Below are positions 47,886-56,485 of a stretch of DNA of 64,000 nt, piece by piece (positions within the stretch are counted from its first letter, which is position 1; every line of letters starts with the position of its first letter). The notes beneath the pieces were generated by a model, which saw only the letters and a list, made by a program, of their open reading frames with translations, did no database searches and was not told where the DNA came from. The translations under genes and the position numbers were made by a program. Source of the DNA: Peribacter sp043814035. Lineage in GTDB: Bacteria > Patescibacteriota > Gracilibacteria > Peribacterales > Peribacteraceae. The stretch spans positions 1 through 64,000 of the forward strand of contig JBDRKJ010000012.1 of the NCBI GenBank assembly GCA_043814035.1, written 5' to 3'.

Positions 47886-48722
47886 TTACACAGGCATTTT
47901 GCGCCACTTCCAAAAGTACTTGAGTGCGCTCGCAATGTGGATGCGCCCCGTCTTGCGAAGAAGAAGCGAGAAGAAACCCCCGCCGCTCAAGCGCTGCTTG
48001 CGATCGCGCGCCACAATGGAAGAGGTGTACATCACCCGCTTACCTGCAAGGCAGCACCGCCGACACAAGTCCATATCTTCGAAGAAGAGGAAGAATCGTT
48101 CATCAAATCCGCCAAGTTGCTCGAATAAATCACGCCGAAAGAACAGGCATGCGCCCACCACCCAATCGACATCACGTAACGGAGGATTCGGTGCATCCGT
48201 CTGCAGGTAGCGCCGCAGGCGACCCGGAAAGATGTACTGCAGAAACGTGCGCTTGATACAGACATCGAAAAGAGACGGAAATGCTCGTGCAGACTCACGA
48301 ACGCGCCCATCGGGGAACGCAAGCTTGGGAGCGAGAATGCCGATGGAGGGATCCTCCTGAAAAATCCGCACCATGCGTTCCAATCCTCCGGGTTCCAATT
48401 CATTGTCGGGATTGATGATGAGCAAATATTCCCCACGCGCGTACTGCGCTGCATAGTTATTGCCCCCTCCGTAGCCGCGATTACGGTTGGACTCGAGCAG
48501 TCGCACCTGCGGGTGTCGACCGACCTGTCCCCCGAAGCCTTGGCGAAGGGGGAAGCGCGCTCGCAGCGTGCCGATGGAGTCATCTTCGGAATGATTGTCG
48601 ATGACGAGGATCTCGATGTCCTGCGCAATTGTCTGCTGCAGGAGTGCCTGCACACACTTCACCGCATCTTTCGGTGTCCACGTGGTGACAATAATGGCCG
48701 ATATGAGGGGCCGTGGGAACAT
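47886..48722 (-). CDS. Glycosyltransferase family 2 protein
   Basis: This 278-aa GT-A enzyme has ISAIIVTTWTPKDAVKCVQA, ILVIDNHSEDDS, NRGYGGGNN, LIINPDNELEPGG and FERFFLFFEDMDLCRR-type motifs of rhamnosyltransferase-like GT2 proteins. It would add sugars to surface polysaccharide. ATG 48722 is chosen because TACGAT (48730-48735) overlaps the earlier ATG 48731. Residues 57-68 (PLRQGFGGQVG) are a translated family B repeat inserted between two beta strands. Confidence 0.88.
   Translation of the reverse strand: MFPRPLISAIIVTTWTPKDAVKCVQALLQQTIAQDIEILVIDNHSEDDSIGTLRARFPLRQGFGGQVGRHPQVRLLESNRNRGYGGGNNYAAQYARGEYLLIINPDNELEPGGLERMVRIFQEDPSIGILAPKLAFPDGRVRESARAFPSLFDVCIKRTFLQYIFPGRLRRYLQTDAPNPPLRDVDWVVGACLFFRRDLFEQLGGFDERFFLFFEDMDLCRRCCLAGKRVMYTSSIVARDRKQRLSGGGFFSLLLRKTGRIHIASALKYFWKWRKMPV
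48518..48552 (-). repeat. Family B repeat embedded in the GT2 gene
   Basis: The plus-strand core CCGAAGCCTTGGCGAAGGGG resembles units at 11520 and 22919. It is read in frame as RQGFGGQ. Confidence 0.65.
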
Positions 48723-48903
48723 CAAGGACATCGTAGACCGAAAGGAGAAGGGAACGTAGAAAAAAGACAGAGATGGAATAAAGGAAATAAAAGAAACAGA
48801 GGAAGTAAAGGAATGCTCCTTGCATGTCTCTTGAGCACAAATCCTCTATTTCTTCTCTTTCCTTTCTATCCTCTATTTCCTCATCTCATGGCATGATAGT
48901 CCC

Positions 48904-51360
48904 GTGCCCAAGAAGAAGAACCCCAAGGAGGCCGAGCTTAAAAAGCGCGTTGCCAAACTGCCAACCAAGCCCGGCGTCTACCGCTGGCTCGATGCCAAAG
49001 GCACGGTGCTCTATGTGGGCAAAGCCCTGAATCTGCGCAAGCGCGTGACGAGCTATTTGAACAAGGATGCCGTACTGGGACCGTGGAAACAGTCGCTTAT
49101 TGCAAAGGCTGTCGATGTTTCGGTGACGGTAACGAGCTCGGAGCTTGAGGCGCTCATTCTTGAAACCAACCTCATCAAGCAAAAGAAGCCCAAATACAAC
49201 GTGCTTATGAAGGATGACAAGAACTACGTGTACGTGCGCATCAGTTTGCAGGATACCTTTCCTCGCATTGATCTCGTACGCAAGCCATCTGAAGATAAGG
49301 CCAAGTACTTTGGCCCGTACGTGAGTGCATTCTCTGTTCGCGAAACGCTTACATTGCTGCGACGTGTGTTCCCCTACCGCACATGCAAGATGTGCATTGA
49401 ACCCGCGATGGGCAAACTTCCCTCCCCCCGCGGGGGAGGGAGCGAGGGAGAGGGGCTTTCCGTCACCGTCACGCACCGCGACCGCCCCACACCGTGTCTG
49501 GATTATCACATCAAGCAATGTTGTGCACCCTGCATTGGATGCGTGACATCAAAGGAGTACCAACACATGGCAACAGAAGGCGTGATCGACTTTCTCAAGG
49601 GCAAAACCGACGATGCTCTCGCCCTCCTCAGAGAACAAATGAAAGTCGCCGCGCGCGACCGTAAGTTCGAGCAGGCCGCCAAACTGCGTAACGCGTTGCA
49701 GACAATTGAGCGACTTTCCGAAAAACAGATCGTCTCTGACACCACAGGAGAGGATGCCGATATCTTCGGCATCGCAGTGGAAGGAAGCCGCGTGCACGTG
49801 GTGCTGCTCAAAGAGCGAAGTGGAAAAGTCATCGACGAATCATCGTTCACACTGCTCGGTCATGCAGAGAGTGACACCGAAGCACTCACGCAGTTTTTAC
49901 CCCAGTACTACGCGGACGCCCCCGATGTGCCACCACTCCTACTGCTACCAACTGATGTCTCCGACTCAAAGCTCCTTGCACAGTGGCTCACGAAACGTCG
50001 CGCCCTTCAACTACGTTCAGGGCGCCCTGAGCGACAAGTCCCGCAGAGCGGGATGAGGAGTCGAACGGGCGGATCGAAAGTTGTCATCCGTGTGCCGGAA
50101 CGCGGCAAGGGAGGCAAGCTCCTCGCACTCGCCGAAGAGAACGCACACGAGAAGGTGCAGCACTTCGAAACCAAGTGGGAAGCCGCCGCGCGCAATGTGG
50201 AGGATGCGCTGAAGGAATTGAAAGTCACCCTCGACCTGCCGACGGCTCCCAAGCGCATCGAAAGCTATGATATTTCGCATTTAAGCGGCACCGAAACAGT
50301 GGGGAGCATGTCGGTTTTCGTTGATGGTAAGCCAAAAAACGACCAGTACCGATCGTTCACCCTCCGCACGGTGCGCGAAGGGGAGATCGACGACTATCGG
50401 GCACTAAAAGAAGTACTGGGACGCAGGCTCCGCCACCTGACAACGGACTTACGACAGGAACAAAAGGGATGGAAAACGGAAGGCGTCACGTTCGGCAAAG
50501 TGCGAAAAGATGAGCACAAGCACATCATGAGCCTTCATAAAGAGCACTATCAGGAAATCAACGATGAAGACATCGACTTTGCCAAGTACCTAGTGGCCCG
50601 CCAAGGAAAATCAATCGTCGGATTCTGCCGCATCGTGGAACATACAGGAGGGCATAAAGAGCTCAAGAGTCTCTGGATTCATGATGATTTTCGCGGGCAG
50701 AAACTGGGGCAGTTTCTCATAAGAAAAATTCTCTCCATGCAGAAGAAAACAAAGAAGATATTCATCACAGCAAAAACTTCTCTCGTGGAATACTACGGAA
50801 CCATCGGATTCCGGCCAGCGAATAACCCGCCGCAAATCATCGTCAAAAAACATGAACGGGCAGCGCGGAAGAAAGGAGTACCGACAGGTATCGTCATGGT
50901 CTACATCTTCGCAGAACACAAAAAGGATGATGTCTCGTTGACCGCGTATCCCGACCTCCTTCTCATCGACGGCGGCAAAGGGCAACTCAACGCTGCATTG
51001 GAAGTCCTCAAGGAACTCGCGCTCTCTATTCCTGTGATCAGCCTCGCCAAACGGGAAGAGGAGGTATTCGCACCAAGGCACCCCAACCCCATCACGTTTG
51101 CCAAAGATGCGCCGGCACGATTCCTGCTCATGCGCCTGCGGGACGAAGCCCACCGCTTCGCCAATGCCCACCGCGAAACGCGAGCCAAGAAACGTGCGGT
51201 CTTCTCGGTCTTAGACTCTCTCCCCGGTATTGGTCCGCAGACACGCGTGAAGCTACTGAAGAAATTCGGCTCGCTCGAAGCTATTCAGGCAGCGAGCGAT
51301 AAAGAGCTCCTCAAGATCCTTTCACGATCGCAGCTCACAACGTTGCGAGAACAGCCTTAA
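48904..51360 (+). CDS. uvrC: Excinuclease UvrC with inserted GNAT domain
   Basis: UvrC makes both incisions in nucleotide excision repair. The 818-aa protein has GIY-YIG (PGVYRWLDAKGTVLYVGKA, residues 23-98), a UVR motif (about 236-270) and the RNase H-like domain (ESYDISHLSGTETVGSMSVF). C-terminal HhH motifs follow (LDSLPGIGPQTRVKLLKKFG). Between EIDDYRALKEVLGRRL and PDLLLIDGGKGQLNAA, normally adjacent, lie about 150 extra residues (530-678). They form a GNAT acetyltransferase fold (SIVGFCRIVEHTGGHKELKS, DDFRGQKLGQFLI, YYGTIGFRP). Two further insertions (about 172-186 and 366-390) are translated dispersed repeats. The catalytic Asp residues and His (DEAHRF) are kept. GTG start. Confidence 0.95.
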   Translation: MPKKKNPKEAELKKRVAKLPTKPGVYRWLDAKGTVLYVGKALNLRKRVTSYLNKDAVLGPWKQSLIAKAVDVSVTVTSSELEALILETNLIKQKKPKYNVLMKDDKNYVYVRISLQDTFPRIDLVRKPSEDKAKYFGPYVSAFSVRETLTLLRRVFPYRTCKMCIEPAMGKLPSPRGGGSEGEGLSVTVTHRDRPTPCLDYHIKQCCAPCIGCVTSKEYQHMATEGVIDFLKGKTDDALALLREQMKVAARDRKFEQAAKLRNALQTIERLSEKQIVSDTTGEDADIFGIAVEGSRVHVVLLKERSGKVIDESSFTLLGHAESDTEALTQFLPQYYADAPDVPPLLLLPTDVSDSKLLAQWLTKRRALQLRSGRPERQVPQSGMRSRTGGSKVVIRVPERGKGGKLLALAEENAHEKVQHFETKWEAAARNVEDALKELKVTLDLPTAPKRIESYDISHLSGTETVGSMSVFVDGKPKNDQYRSFTLRTVREGEIDDYRALKEVLGRRLRHLTTDLRQEQKGWKTEGVTFGKVRKDEHKHIMSLHKEHYQEINDEDIDFAKYLVARQGKSIVGFCRIVEHTGGHKELKSLWIHDDFRGQKLGQFLIRKILSMQKKTKKIFITAKTSLVEYYGTIGFRPANNPPQIIVKKHERAARKKGVPTGIVMVYIFAEHKKDDVSLTAYPDLLLIDGGKGQLNAALEVLKELALSIPVISLAKREEEVFAPRHPNPITFAKDAPARFLLMRLRDEAHRFANAHRETRAKKRAVFSVLDSLPGIGPQTRVKLLKKFGSLEAIQAASDKELLKILSRSQLTTLREQP
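49420..49457 (+). repeat. Family C repeat embedded in uvrC
   Basis: TCCCCCCGCGGGGGAGGGAG and its flanks form a hairpin repeat. It is read in frame as PSPRGGGSEGEG between the first catalytic domain and the Cys-rich segment. Confidence 0.65.
49998..50075 (+). repeat. Family A repeat block embedded in uvrC
   Basis: GCCCTTCAACTACGTTCAGG is a family A core. A second unit around CCCTGAGCGACAAGTCCCGC ends at AGTCGAACGGGCGG. The block is read in frame as a linker (RSGRPERQVPQSGMRSRTGG). Confidence 0.65.
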
Positions 51361-51926
51361 GCGGCACCCGGCGCATTCTCCGGCTGATGATCGTACCGCT
51401 GGTAGCGCGTGACGACCTCGCTGATCTTGGCTGCCACCTCCTGCGCGCGCGGCACGTAACTCTTGACGATGCGATCGCCACCCAGTCCCTCTTTGAGGTG
51501 CACGCTCACGATGCCGAATGGAAAAATGCTCCAGTACTGTGTTTGCACACTCACCCCGCCTACGTTCTCGAGATTGAGTGGTTTGATCTCTTGCCGGAAG
51601 ATGGAAGTCTGATCGACGAAAATGATCTTGTCGGTGGTGACGAGAATAAAATCGTACGCCCAGTCGATGTATGCCTTGAGCAAATTGAAGAATACGAACA
51701 CGAACCAGAGCAGAAAGAGAATGCCGACAGTCCACCACGGAGGAGCGCCCCACCATATCGTGCCTCCACCAACCAGCACCATCACAATAGTAATGATCAT
51801 CTCACGCAGACTTGCGAAGAAAAACGAAAGACCGTGGTAGTACGTCATGAGTATTTCTTGTTCCCCCTCTGAGAGGAACTGCTTCTTGAGTTTCTGAGTA
51901 TCGGTCTCGAGAGCGAAGATGCGCAT
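51357..51926 (-). CDS. Membrane-anchored bacterial PH-domain protein
   Basis: This 189-aa protein has two TM helices (IITIVMVLVGGGTIWW and TVGILFLLWFVFVFF). A bPH2/DUF304-type domain follows, with YDFILVTTDKIIFVDQTSIF and IKPLNLENVGGVSVQTQ. Proteins of this type are linked to envelope stress in other bacteria; function here is unknown. Its stop overlaps the uvrC stop region tail to tail. Confidence 0.8.
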   Translation of the reverse strand: MRIFALETDTQKLKKQFLSEGEQEILMTYYHGLSFFFASLREMIITIVMVLVGGGTIWWGAPPWWTVGILFLLWFVFVFFNLLKAYIDWAYDFILVTTDKIIFVDQTSIFRQEIKPLNLENVGGVSVQTQYWSIFPFGIVSVHLKEGLGGDRIVKSYVPRAQEVAAKISEVVTRYQRYDHQPENAPGAA

Positions 51927-52007
51927 GTCGACATTCTATCTCTTTTACGCCAAAACCGCATCAACCGCTTTGCAGCGCCTTCGTCGGATCAGTACACTGC
52001 GCGTGCT

Positions 52008-52082
52008 GGCCTCATCGTCTAACGGTTAGGACACAAGGTTCTCATCCTTGAAATCGGGGTTCGATTCCCCGTGAGGCTACCA
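52008..52082 (+). tRNA. tRNA-Glu (anticodon CUC)
   Basis: Acceptor GGCCTCA/TGAGGCT, D-arm GTCTAACGGTTAGGAC, anticodon arm CAAGG-TTCTCAT-CCTTG with CTC at 52041-52043, and T-arm CGGGG-TTCGATT-CCCCG. A73 and CCA are encoded. Pair 1-72 is G-U, as in the UUC isoacceptor, but the discriminator is A instead of G. Confidence 0.95.
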
Positions 52083-52237
52083 ATACCCATAATAAAAAGG
52101 CTACCGGTGCGGTTCTCCTCGTTCCCGCTTTCATCAAGTTTCTCATGGCTATTGCCCCTGAAGGGGCGTAAGGTGCCTTCTGGATGGCACAGAAGATATC
52201 TCTGAGTCCTCCTCTCTATATTTTTTCTCCCCGTTTC
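52083..52237 (+). promoter_or_regulatory. Leader region of the cold-shock gene
   Basis: The 155-nt gap between tRNA-Glu and the cold-shock gene has two hairpins, GCCCC-TGAA-GGGGC (52154-52167) and GTGCC/GGCAC (52173-52190). A U-rich stretch follows before the ATG. A long structured leader is typical of cspA-type genes and may sense temperature. Confidence 0.4.
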
Positions 52238-52432
52238 ATGGCTACAGGTACGATCAAGAAGAAGACAGACAAAGGATTTGGTTTTATTTCGATGGAAGGT
52301 TCAGATGACTTGTTCTTCCACAACACTGAGTGCAACGGACAGTTCGACAGTATGCAAGAAGGTCAGGCCGTGCAGTTTGATGTTGAGCAAGGCCAGAAAG
52401 GCCCGAAGGCGGTCAGAGTGGTCGCCGCGTAA
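52238..52432 (+). CDS. Cold-shock domain protein
   Basis: This 64-aa CspA-family protein begins MATGTIKKKTDKGFGFISME (RNP1 KGFGFI) and has DLFFHNTEC (RNP2). It binds single-stranded nucleic acid and acts as an RNA chaperone. ATG 52238 gives the standard length; upstream in-frame starts add non-family sequence. A strong terminator follows. Confidence 0.95.
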   Translation: MATGTIKKKTDKGFGFISMEGSDDLFFHNTECNGQFDSMQEGQAVQFDVEQGQKGPKAVRVVAA

Positions 52433-52455
52433 AGCTGTAATCCAGCATTTCAACT

Positions 52456-52480
52456 GAGAGCACTTCGGTGCTCTCTTTTG
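52456..52480 (+). terminator. Terminator of the cold-shock gene
   Basis: GAGAGCAC-TTCG-GTGCTCTC followed by TTTTGTT; a UUCG tetraloop caps an 8-bp stem. Confidence 0.9.
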
Positions 52481-52571
52481 TTATCACGCACTCAATCATC
52501 TTGGCGTGAAGAAAAGGATTGCTCTGCCAACAACGAGCACAGGATATAAACTCCTATCACAATAATCACAT

Positions 52572-54230
52572 TCATTCTTCGAAGAATCCTTCGCTCTGCG
52601 GATCAAAGTGAAGCTGCACCTCATAATCCTCCATACGCTCAGCATCATTTTCCCACTCAGGTTGCCATCGCGGATGACGATAGATACCCAATACTTCCAT
52701 GCCTGATACCGTAATGGCATGCACTTTGGTTTCTTCAGGAAAGCTACGCTGATAGTGCTGCCATCGAAAATTATCGAGGATGTATTTGGTGTCGAACTGC
52801 TTACGCACGACGAGCCTGCGACGCTGATCCTGTGTAAGGATATTAAGATTCTCCCAGCCTGGACTGCTGGTCACGGCAACCGAGATCAGATCACTCGAAT
52901 CGTTTTCCAGAATCCATTCGAATCCCCGCCGGAATGAAAGGCCCCAGTAATCCAGCTCAAACCGCCCTTCGATCCAGTTGGATGGAAGAGAGAAGTACGC
53001 GTACTGCAGCGGATGATTGCGCACCATCCACATCGCGGAGCCGAGGAAACTCATGACGCAGAGGAGGACGAGGCCACCCCGAAGCGCGAAACGCGTAGAG
53101 AACATCCAGAGCATGCGAAGTGCGTAAACGGCTAGCAGAAGGAAGGCAGGATAGATGAAGTAGATGTGTCTCCACTCGTCGAAGAGCGATGCTCCTAGAA
53201 AAATGACCATGAAAATCGGCAGGAAAAGCCACAACAGGAACAAAAGCAGATTGCGATGTTCTAAAAGCGCCGAGACTGGCCGTCTGATCATGGAAGCAAT
53301 AAAGAACACACATCCGAGAACCGCAAGAACTGTATAAAGAAGCGGCGTGGAGATAAAAACGTGAACCGGAACCCAATGCCATGGCAGAGCGCTTGTGATT
53401 TCGCCGAAATAAAACCCGCCGGGAGCCTGCTGTTCCCAGAGCATGTTCTGCAGTGCATCGAGAAGATGCTGAACCGGGTGCGCCCACAGGAGCGGCCAGA
53501 AGGCTACGGTAGCGAGACTAAGCGCAATGAAGTAGGCCGTGAACAAAGTTGCGGAGCGTTTCCATGTCACGCGCTCTCCCTTCGCGACATTGGCAACCAT
53601 CTGTAGGCATAGGAACAGGACCGTATACAGAGGAAGGAAGAGAAGACCGACACGAAGCGAAATCACAAGCCCGCACGCGATGCCATGAAACACGGCATGT
53701 TTGAAGTCTGGCGTATCGAGGAAGAGAAGAAGCGTGTACATGCTCACCGCAAAGAACGTCATAGCGGGGATGTCTCTGCCGTTGAAGAATGCATGCCCGA
53801 ACTGGCGCGGGCTTAAGAGGAGCAGAATCATCGCGACGAGCGCCCACGTTCTACTCTTGAATGTGCGTAGGGCGATCGCGTAAATCGCCATGAGCCCGAT
53901 CCAGAACATCACGAAATTCAGCATGTGGCGCATGATGAAGATGGCTCGGGCGAAGCGCAGCTCCATCACCTCCTGCACAACGGTCTGCACGATTTCAAAC
54001 CAAGCTCCGTGGTAACGGATGCCGAATTCCGTCGGATATGACTCGCCCTTGAAGACATACTCGTATGCTTCTTCGCCAAGAACAAACATCGCCTTCTCAT
54101 CCCATGAGATACCGTAGTCCTTCGCAATGAAGAAGCCGCCGACAAGAATGAGAGTGAAAAAGATGTACGCAGCTACGCGCGACGTCACGAGATCGCCGAC
54201 TCTCCGCCACCGGGAATGGGAACCTTCCAC
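52572..54230 (-). CDS. PMT/ArnT-like glycosyltransferase family 39 protein
   Basis: This 552-aa protein has 10-12 TM helices. The first extracellular loop carries an acidic pair (YGISWDEKAMFVLGEEAYEY), as in the GT-C dolichyl/polyprenyl-phosphate-sugar family. LSPRQFGHAFFNGRDIPAMT follows. A soluble C-terminal domain spans about residues 420-552. It would move sugars from a lipid carrier on the outer face of the membrane. GTG start 7 nt after TACACT (54238-54243). Confidence 0.78.
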   Translation of the reverse strand: MEGSHSRWRRVGDLVTSRVAAYIFFTLILVGGFFIAKDYGISWDEKAMFVLGEEAYEYVFKGESYPTEFGIRYHGAWFEIVQTVVQEVMELRFARAIFIMRHMLNFVMFWIGLMAIYAIALRTFKSRTWALVAMILLLLSPRQFGHAFFNGRDIPAMTFFAVSMYTLLLFLDTPDFKHAVFHGIACGLVISLRVGLLFLPLYTVLFLCLQMVANVAKGERVTWKRSATLFTAYFIALSLATVAFWPLLWAHPVQHLLDALQNMLWEQQAPGGFYFGEITSALPWHWVPVHVFISTPLLYTVLAVLGCVFFIASMIRRPVSALLEHRNLLLFLLWLFLPIFMVIFLGASLFDEWRHIYFIYPAFLLLAVYALRMLWMFSTRFALRGGLVLLCVMSFLGSAMWMVRNHPLQYAYFSLPSNWIEGRFELDYWGLSFRRGFEWILENDSSDLISVAVTSSPGWENLNILTQDQRRRLVVRKQFDTKYILDNFRWQHYQRSFPEETKVHAITVSGMEVLGIYRHPRWQPEWENDAERMEDYEVQLHFDPQSEGFFEE

Positions 54231-54308
54231 TCCGGCAAGTGTATCCGATCTACTTAGAAGTCCCTATATCAATCAGGCATGTTCAGTAGGCTGTTGTGTC
54301 TTCTCCTT

Positions 54309-56375
54309 TCAGACCACCACTTTGGCATCAAGGATTGTAAGATCGTTCTCTGTGACCAACACGGGATTCAGATCAATCGCACTGATCTGCGGGCACTCCA
54401 CAGCAAGACGGGAAACAGTGGAAATAAGCTCGGCAAGAGCATCGATGTTCAGCTGCGGCTTGCCACGCAGCCCTAAGAGAAGCTTCCAACTCTTGAGTTG
54501 TGTGAGCATGAAGTAGGCCTGATCGGTAGAAACGGGCGACACACGAAAGGCGGTGTCTTTGAAGAGCTCAGTGTAGATCCCCCCAAGCCCAGCCATCACC
54601 AGATGTCCGGCAGTCTCATCTTTGAGCGCGCCCACGATAAATTCGCTGCCCGGCGGCAGACTCTGCTGAATGAGCACACCGGCCACACGCGCCTTGGGTG
54701 CTTTGGATTTCACACTCTTTGAGATTCGAGTGAATGCCGCGCGCACCTGTGCATCATTTGTGAGGTGCACAGCCACGCCACCCACATCCATCTTGTGCAG
54801 GATTTCTTTGGAGCTGACTTTCGCCACCACGGGGTAACCGATGGCATGCGCGATTTTGACGGCAGCATCCGCGGTCTTGGCCACCTGACCCTGCGGCAAC
54901 GGGATCTTGTAGAGCGTGAGAAGGGAACGCGTGTGCTCTGGATTGAGAAGCCCCTTTCCACCAGCATGCAAAATGCGCTTGGCCTTGGCTGCACGTTTGG
55001 CATTCACGGGAATGGCGCGACGCTTGACCGCTGTCGTTTTAGCTCTCCTCAGTGAAGAGAAGATGTGCATGGCGGATTCCGGGCACGAGAAATTGGGAAT
55101 GTCATGCATGTGGAGCACAGATACAGCCTCGCGGATACTCTCGCCACCCATAAAACAGCCGAGAATGGGGAAGAGCGGATGTCGCTCCTTAATGGCAACG
55201 ACGGTCTCGGCGATCTCTTTGGCTGGCGTCATGATCTGCGGCGTGACGATGATAAGCGCGCCATCGATGTTCGGATCCTGTGCCACCGCATTCAGTGCGC
55301 ATTCGTAGCGATCGGCCAGCGCATCACCCAATACGTCGATGGGATTCTTGGCACTCGAAGACGGAGGGAGTGCGGCATGCAGAGCTGATTCATTTTTAGA
55401 GGAGAGTGATGGAAGCATGATCCCCTCACGCTCCGCCGCATCGGCAGCAAGAACACCCGGCCCACCGGCATTCGTGACGATGGCAATGCGATCAGAGAGA
55501 AGAGGTGGTTGCTGCGAGAGCGTGCGGAGTAAATCGAGGAACTGGCGCGTGGATCGTGCACGCAGAATTCCCGCCTGTTCGCAGATGGCTTCGACTGCCG
55601 CATCGGACCCTGCCAGTGCCCCGGTATGGGATGACGCCGCCTGACGACCTTTGTCCGTGATACCGCCCTTGAGCAGCACGATAGACTTCGTGCGCCCGAT
55701 TCGCTCAGTGAGAGCAAGGAAACGTCGTCCATCCACGATACCCTCAAGATAGAGCCCGATCACCGTCGTCTCTGTATCCTTCTCGCAGATCTCGAGCAGG
55801 TCACACTCGTCCATCGTCACCTTATTACCAAGACTGAGGAAGAGTGAAAAACCAAGGCCAATGGTATCGGCACGGTCGATAAAGGCATCACCCAATGCGC
55901 CCGACTGGCTGATGAGTGCCACGCCTCCTGCGGGCGGCAGCCGATTGGCAAAGGAAGCATTGAGCCCGATACCCGGACGTATGAACCCGAGCGAATTGGG
56001 CCCCACAAGGTACATACGATGTCGCTTCATAATGCGCTTGAGCTCCTCTTCGATCGCACGACCATCGACTCCCACTTCGCGAAATCCGGAACTGATGATG
56101 ACGAGGGTTTTGACCCCTTTCTTACCGCATTCCTCCGCGATTGCCGGAACGGTTGCCGCAGGAGTGGCGATCACGGCCACATCAACATCACCTGGAATCG
56201 CGCTCACCGAAACATAGACCTCATGATCGAGAATCGTTCCGCCTTTTGGATTCACGGCATAGACATTCCCCTTGTAGCCCTGCGTGAGAAGGTTACGCAA
56301 AATCAAATGTCCGACTTTGTGCTCATCACTAGAGGCACCGATCACCGCAACCGAGTCAGGACGCAGAAGGGACAT
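54309..56375 (-). CDS. ADP-forming acetyl/acyl-CoA synthetase, fused alpha-beta
   Basis: This 688-aa protein starts with a CoA-binding domain (SVAVIGASSDEHKVGHLILR), then succinyl-CoA-ligase-like domains holding the phospho-His loop (SSHTGALAGSDAA). The C-terminal half is an ATP-grasp beta subunit (YPVVAKVSSKEILHKMDVGG, GSEFIVGALKD, AIDLNPVLV). It converts acyl-CoA, ADP and phosphate to acid, CoA and ATP, a substrate-level ATP source in fermenters. TACAAT (56383-56388) lies 7 nt before the ATG. Confidence 0.9.
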   Translation of the reverse strand: MSLLRPDSVAVIGASSDEHKVGHLILRNLLTQGYKGNVYAVNPKGGTILDHEVYVSVSAIPGDVDVAVIATPAATVPAIAEECGKKGVKTLVIISSGFREVGVDGRAIEEELKRIMKRHRMYLVGPNSLGFIRPGIGLNASFANRLPPAGGVALISQSGALGDAFIDRADTIGLGFSLFLSLGNKVTMDECDLLEICEKDTETTVIGLYLEGIVDGRRFLALTERIGRTKSIVLLKGGITDKGRQAASSHTGALAGSDAAVEAICEQAGILRARSTRQFLDLLRTLSQQPPLLSDRIAIVTNAGGPGVLAADAAEREGIMLPSLSSKNESALHAALPPSSSAKNPIDVLGDALADRYECALNAVAQDPNIDGALIIVTPQIMTPAKEIAETVVAIKERHPLFPILGCFMGGESIREAVSVLHMHDIPNFSCPESAMHIFSSLRRAKTTAVKRRAIPVNAKRAAKAKRILHAGGKGLLNPEHTRSLLTLYKIPLPQGQVAKTADAAVKIAHAIGYPVVAKVSSKEILHKMDVGGVAVHLTNDAQVRAAFTRISKSVKSKAPKARVAGVLIQQSLPPGSEFIVGALKDETAGHLVMAGLGGIYTELFKDTAFRVSPVSTDQAYFMLTQLKSWKLLLGLRGKPQLNIDALAELISTVSRLAVECPQISAIDLNPVLVTENDLTILDAKVVV

Positions 56376-56485
56376 TGTGGGGATTGTAGGCGTGTTCGTC
56401 GATCCGTTCCATCTCGCGTCAAACTTGCGCCCTTTGGCACTCGGGACATCAAGCCTATACTCACAGTGTTTCTTCTCCCTCTCTT

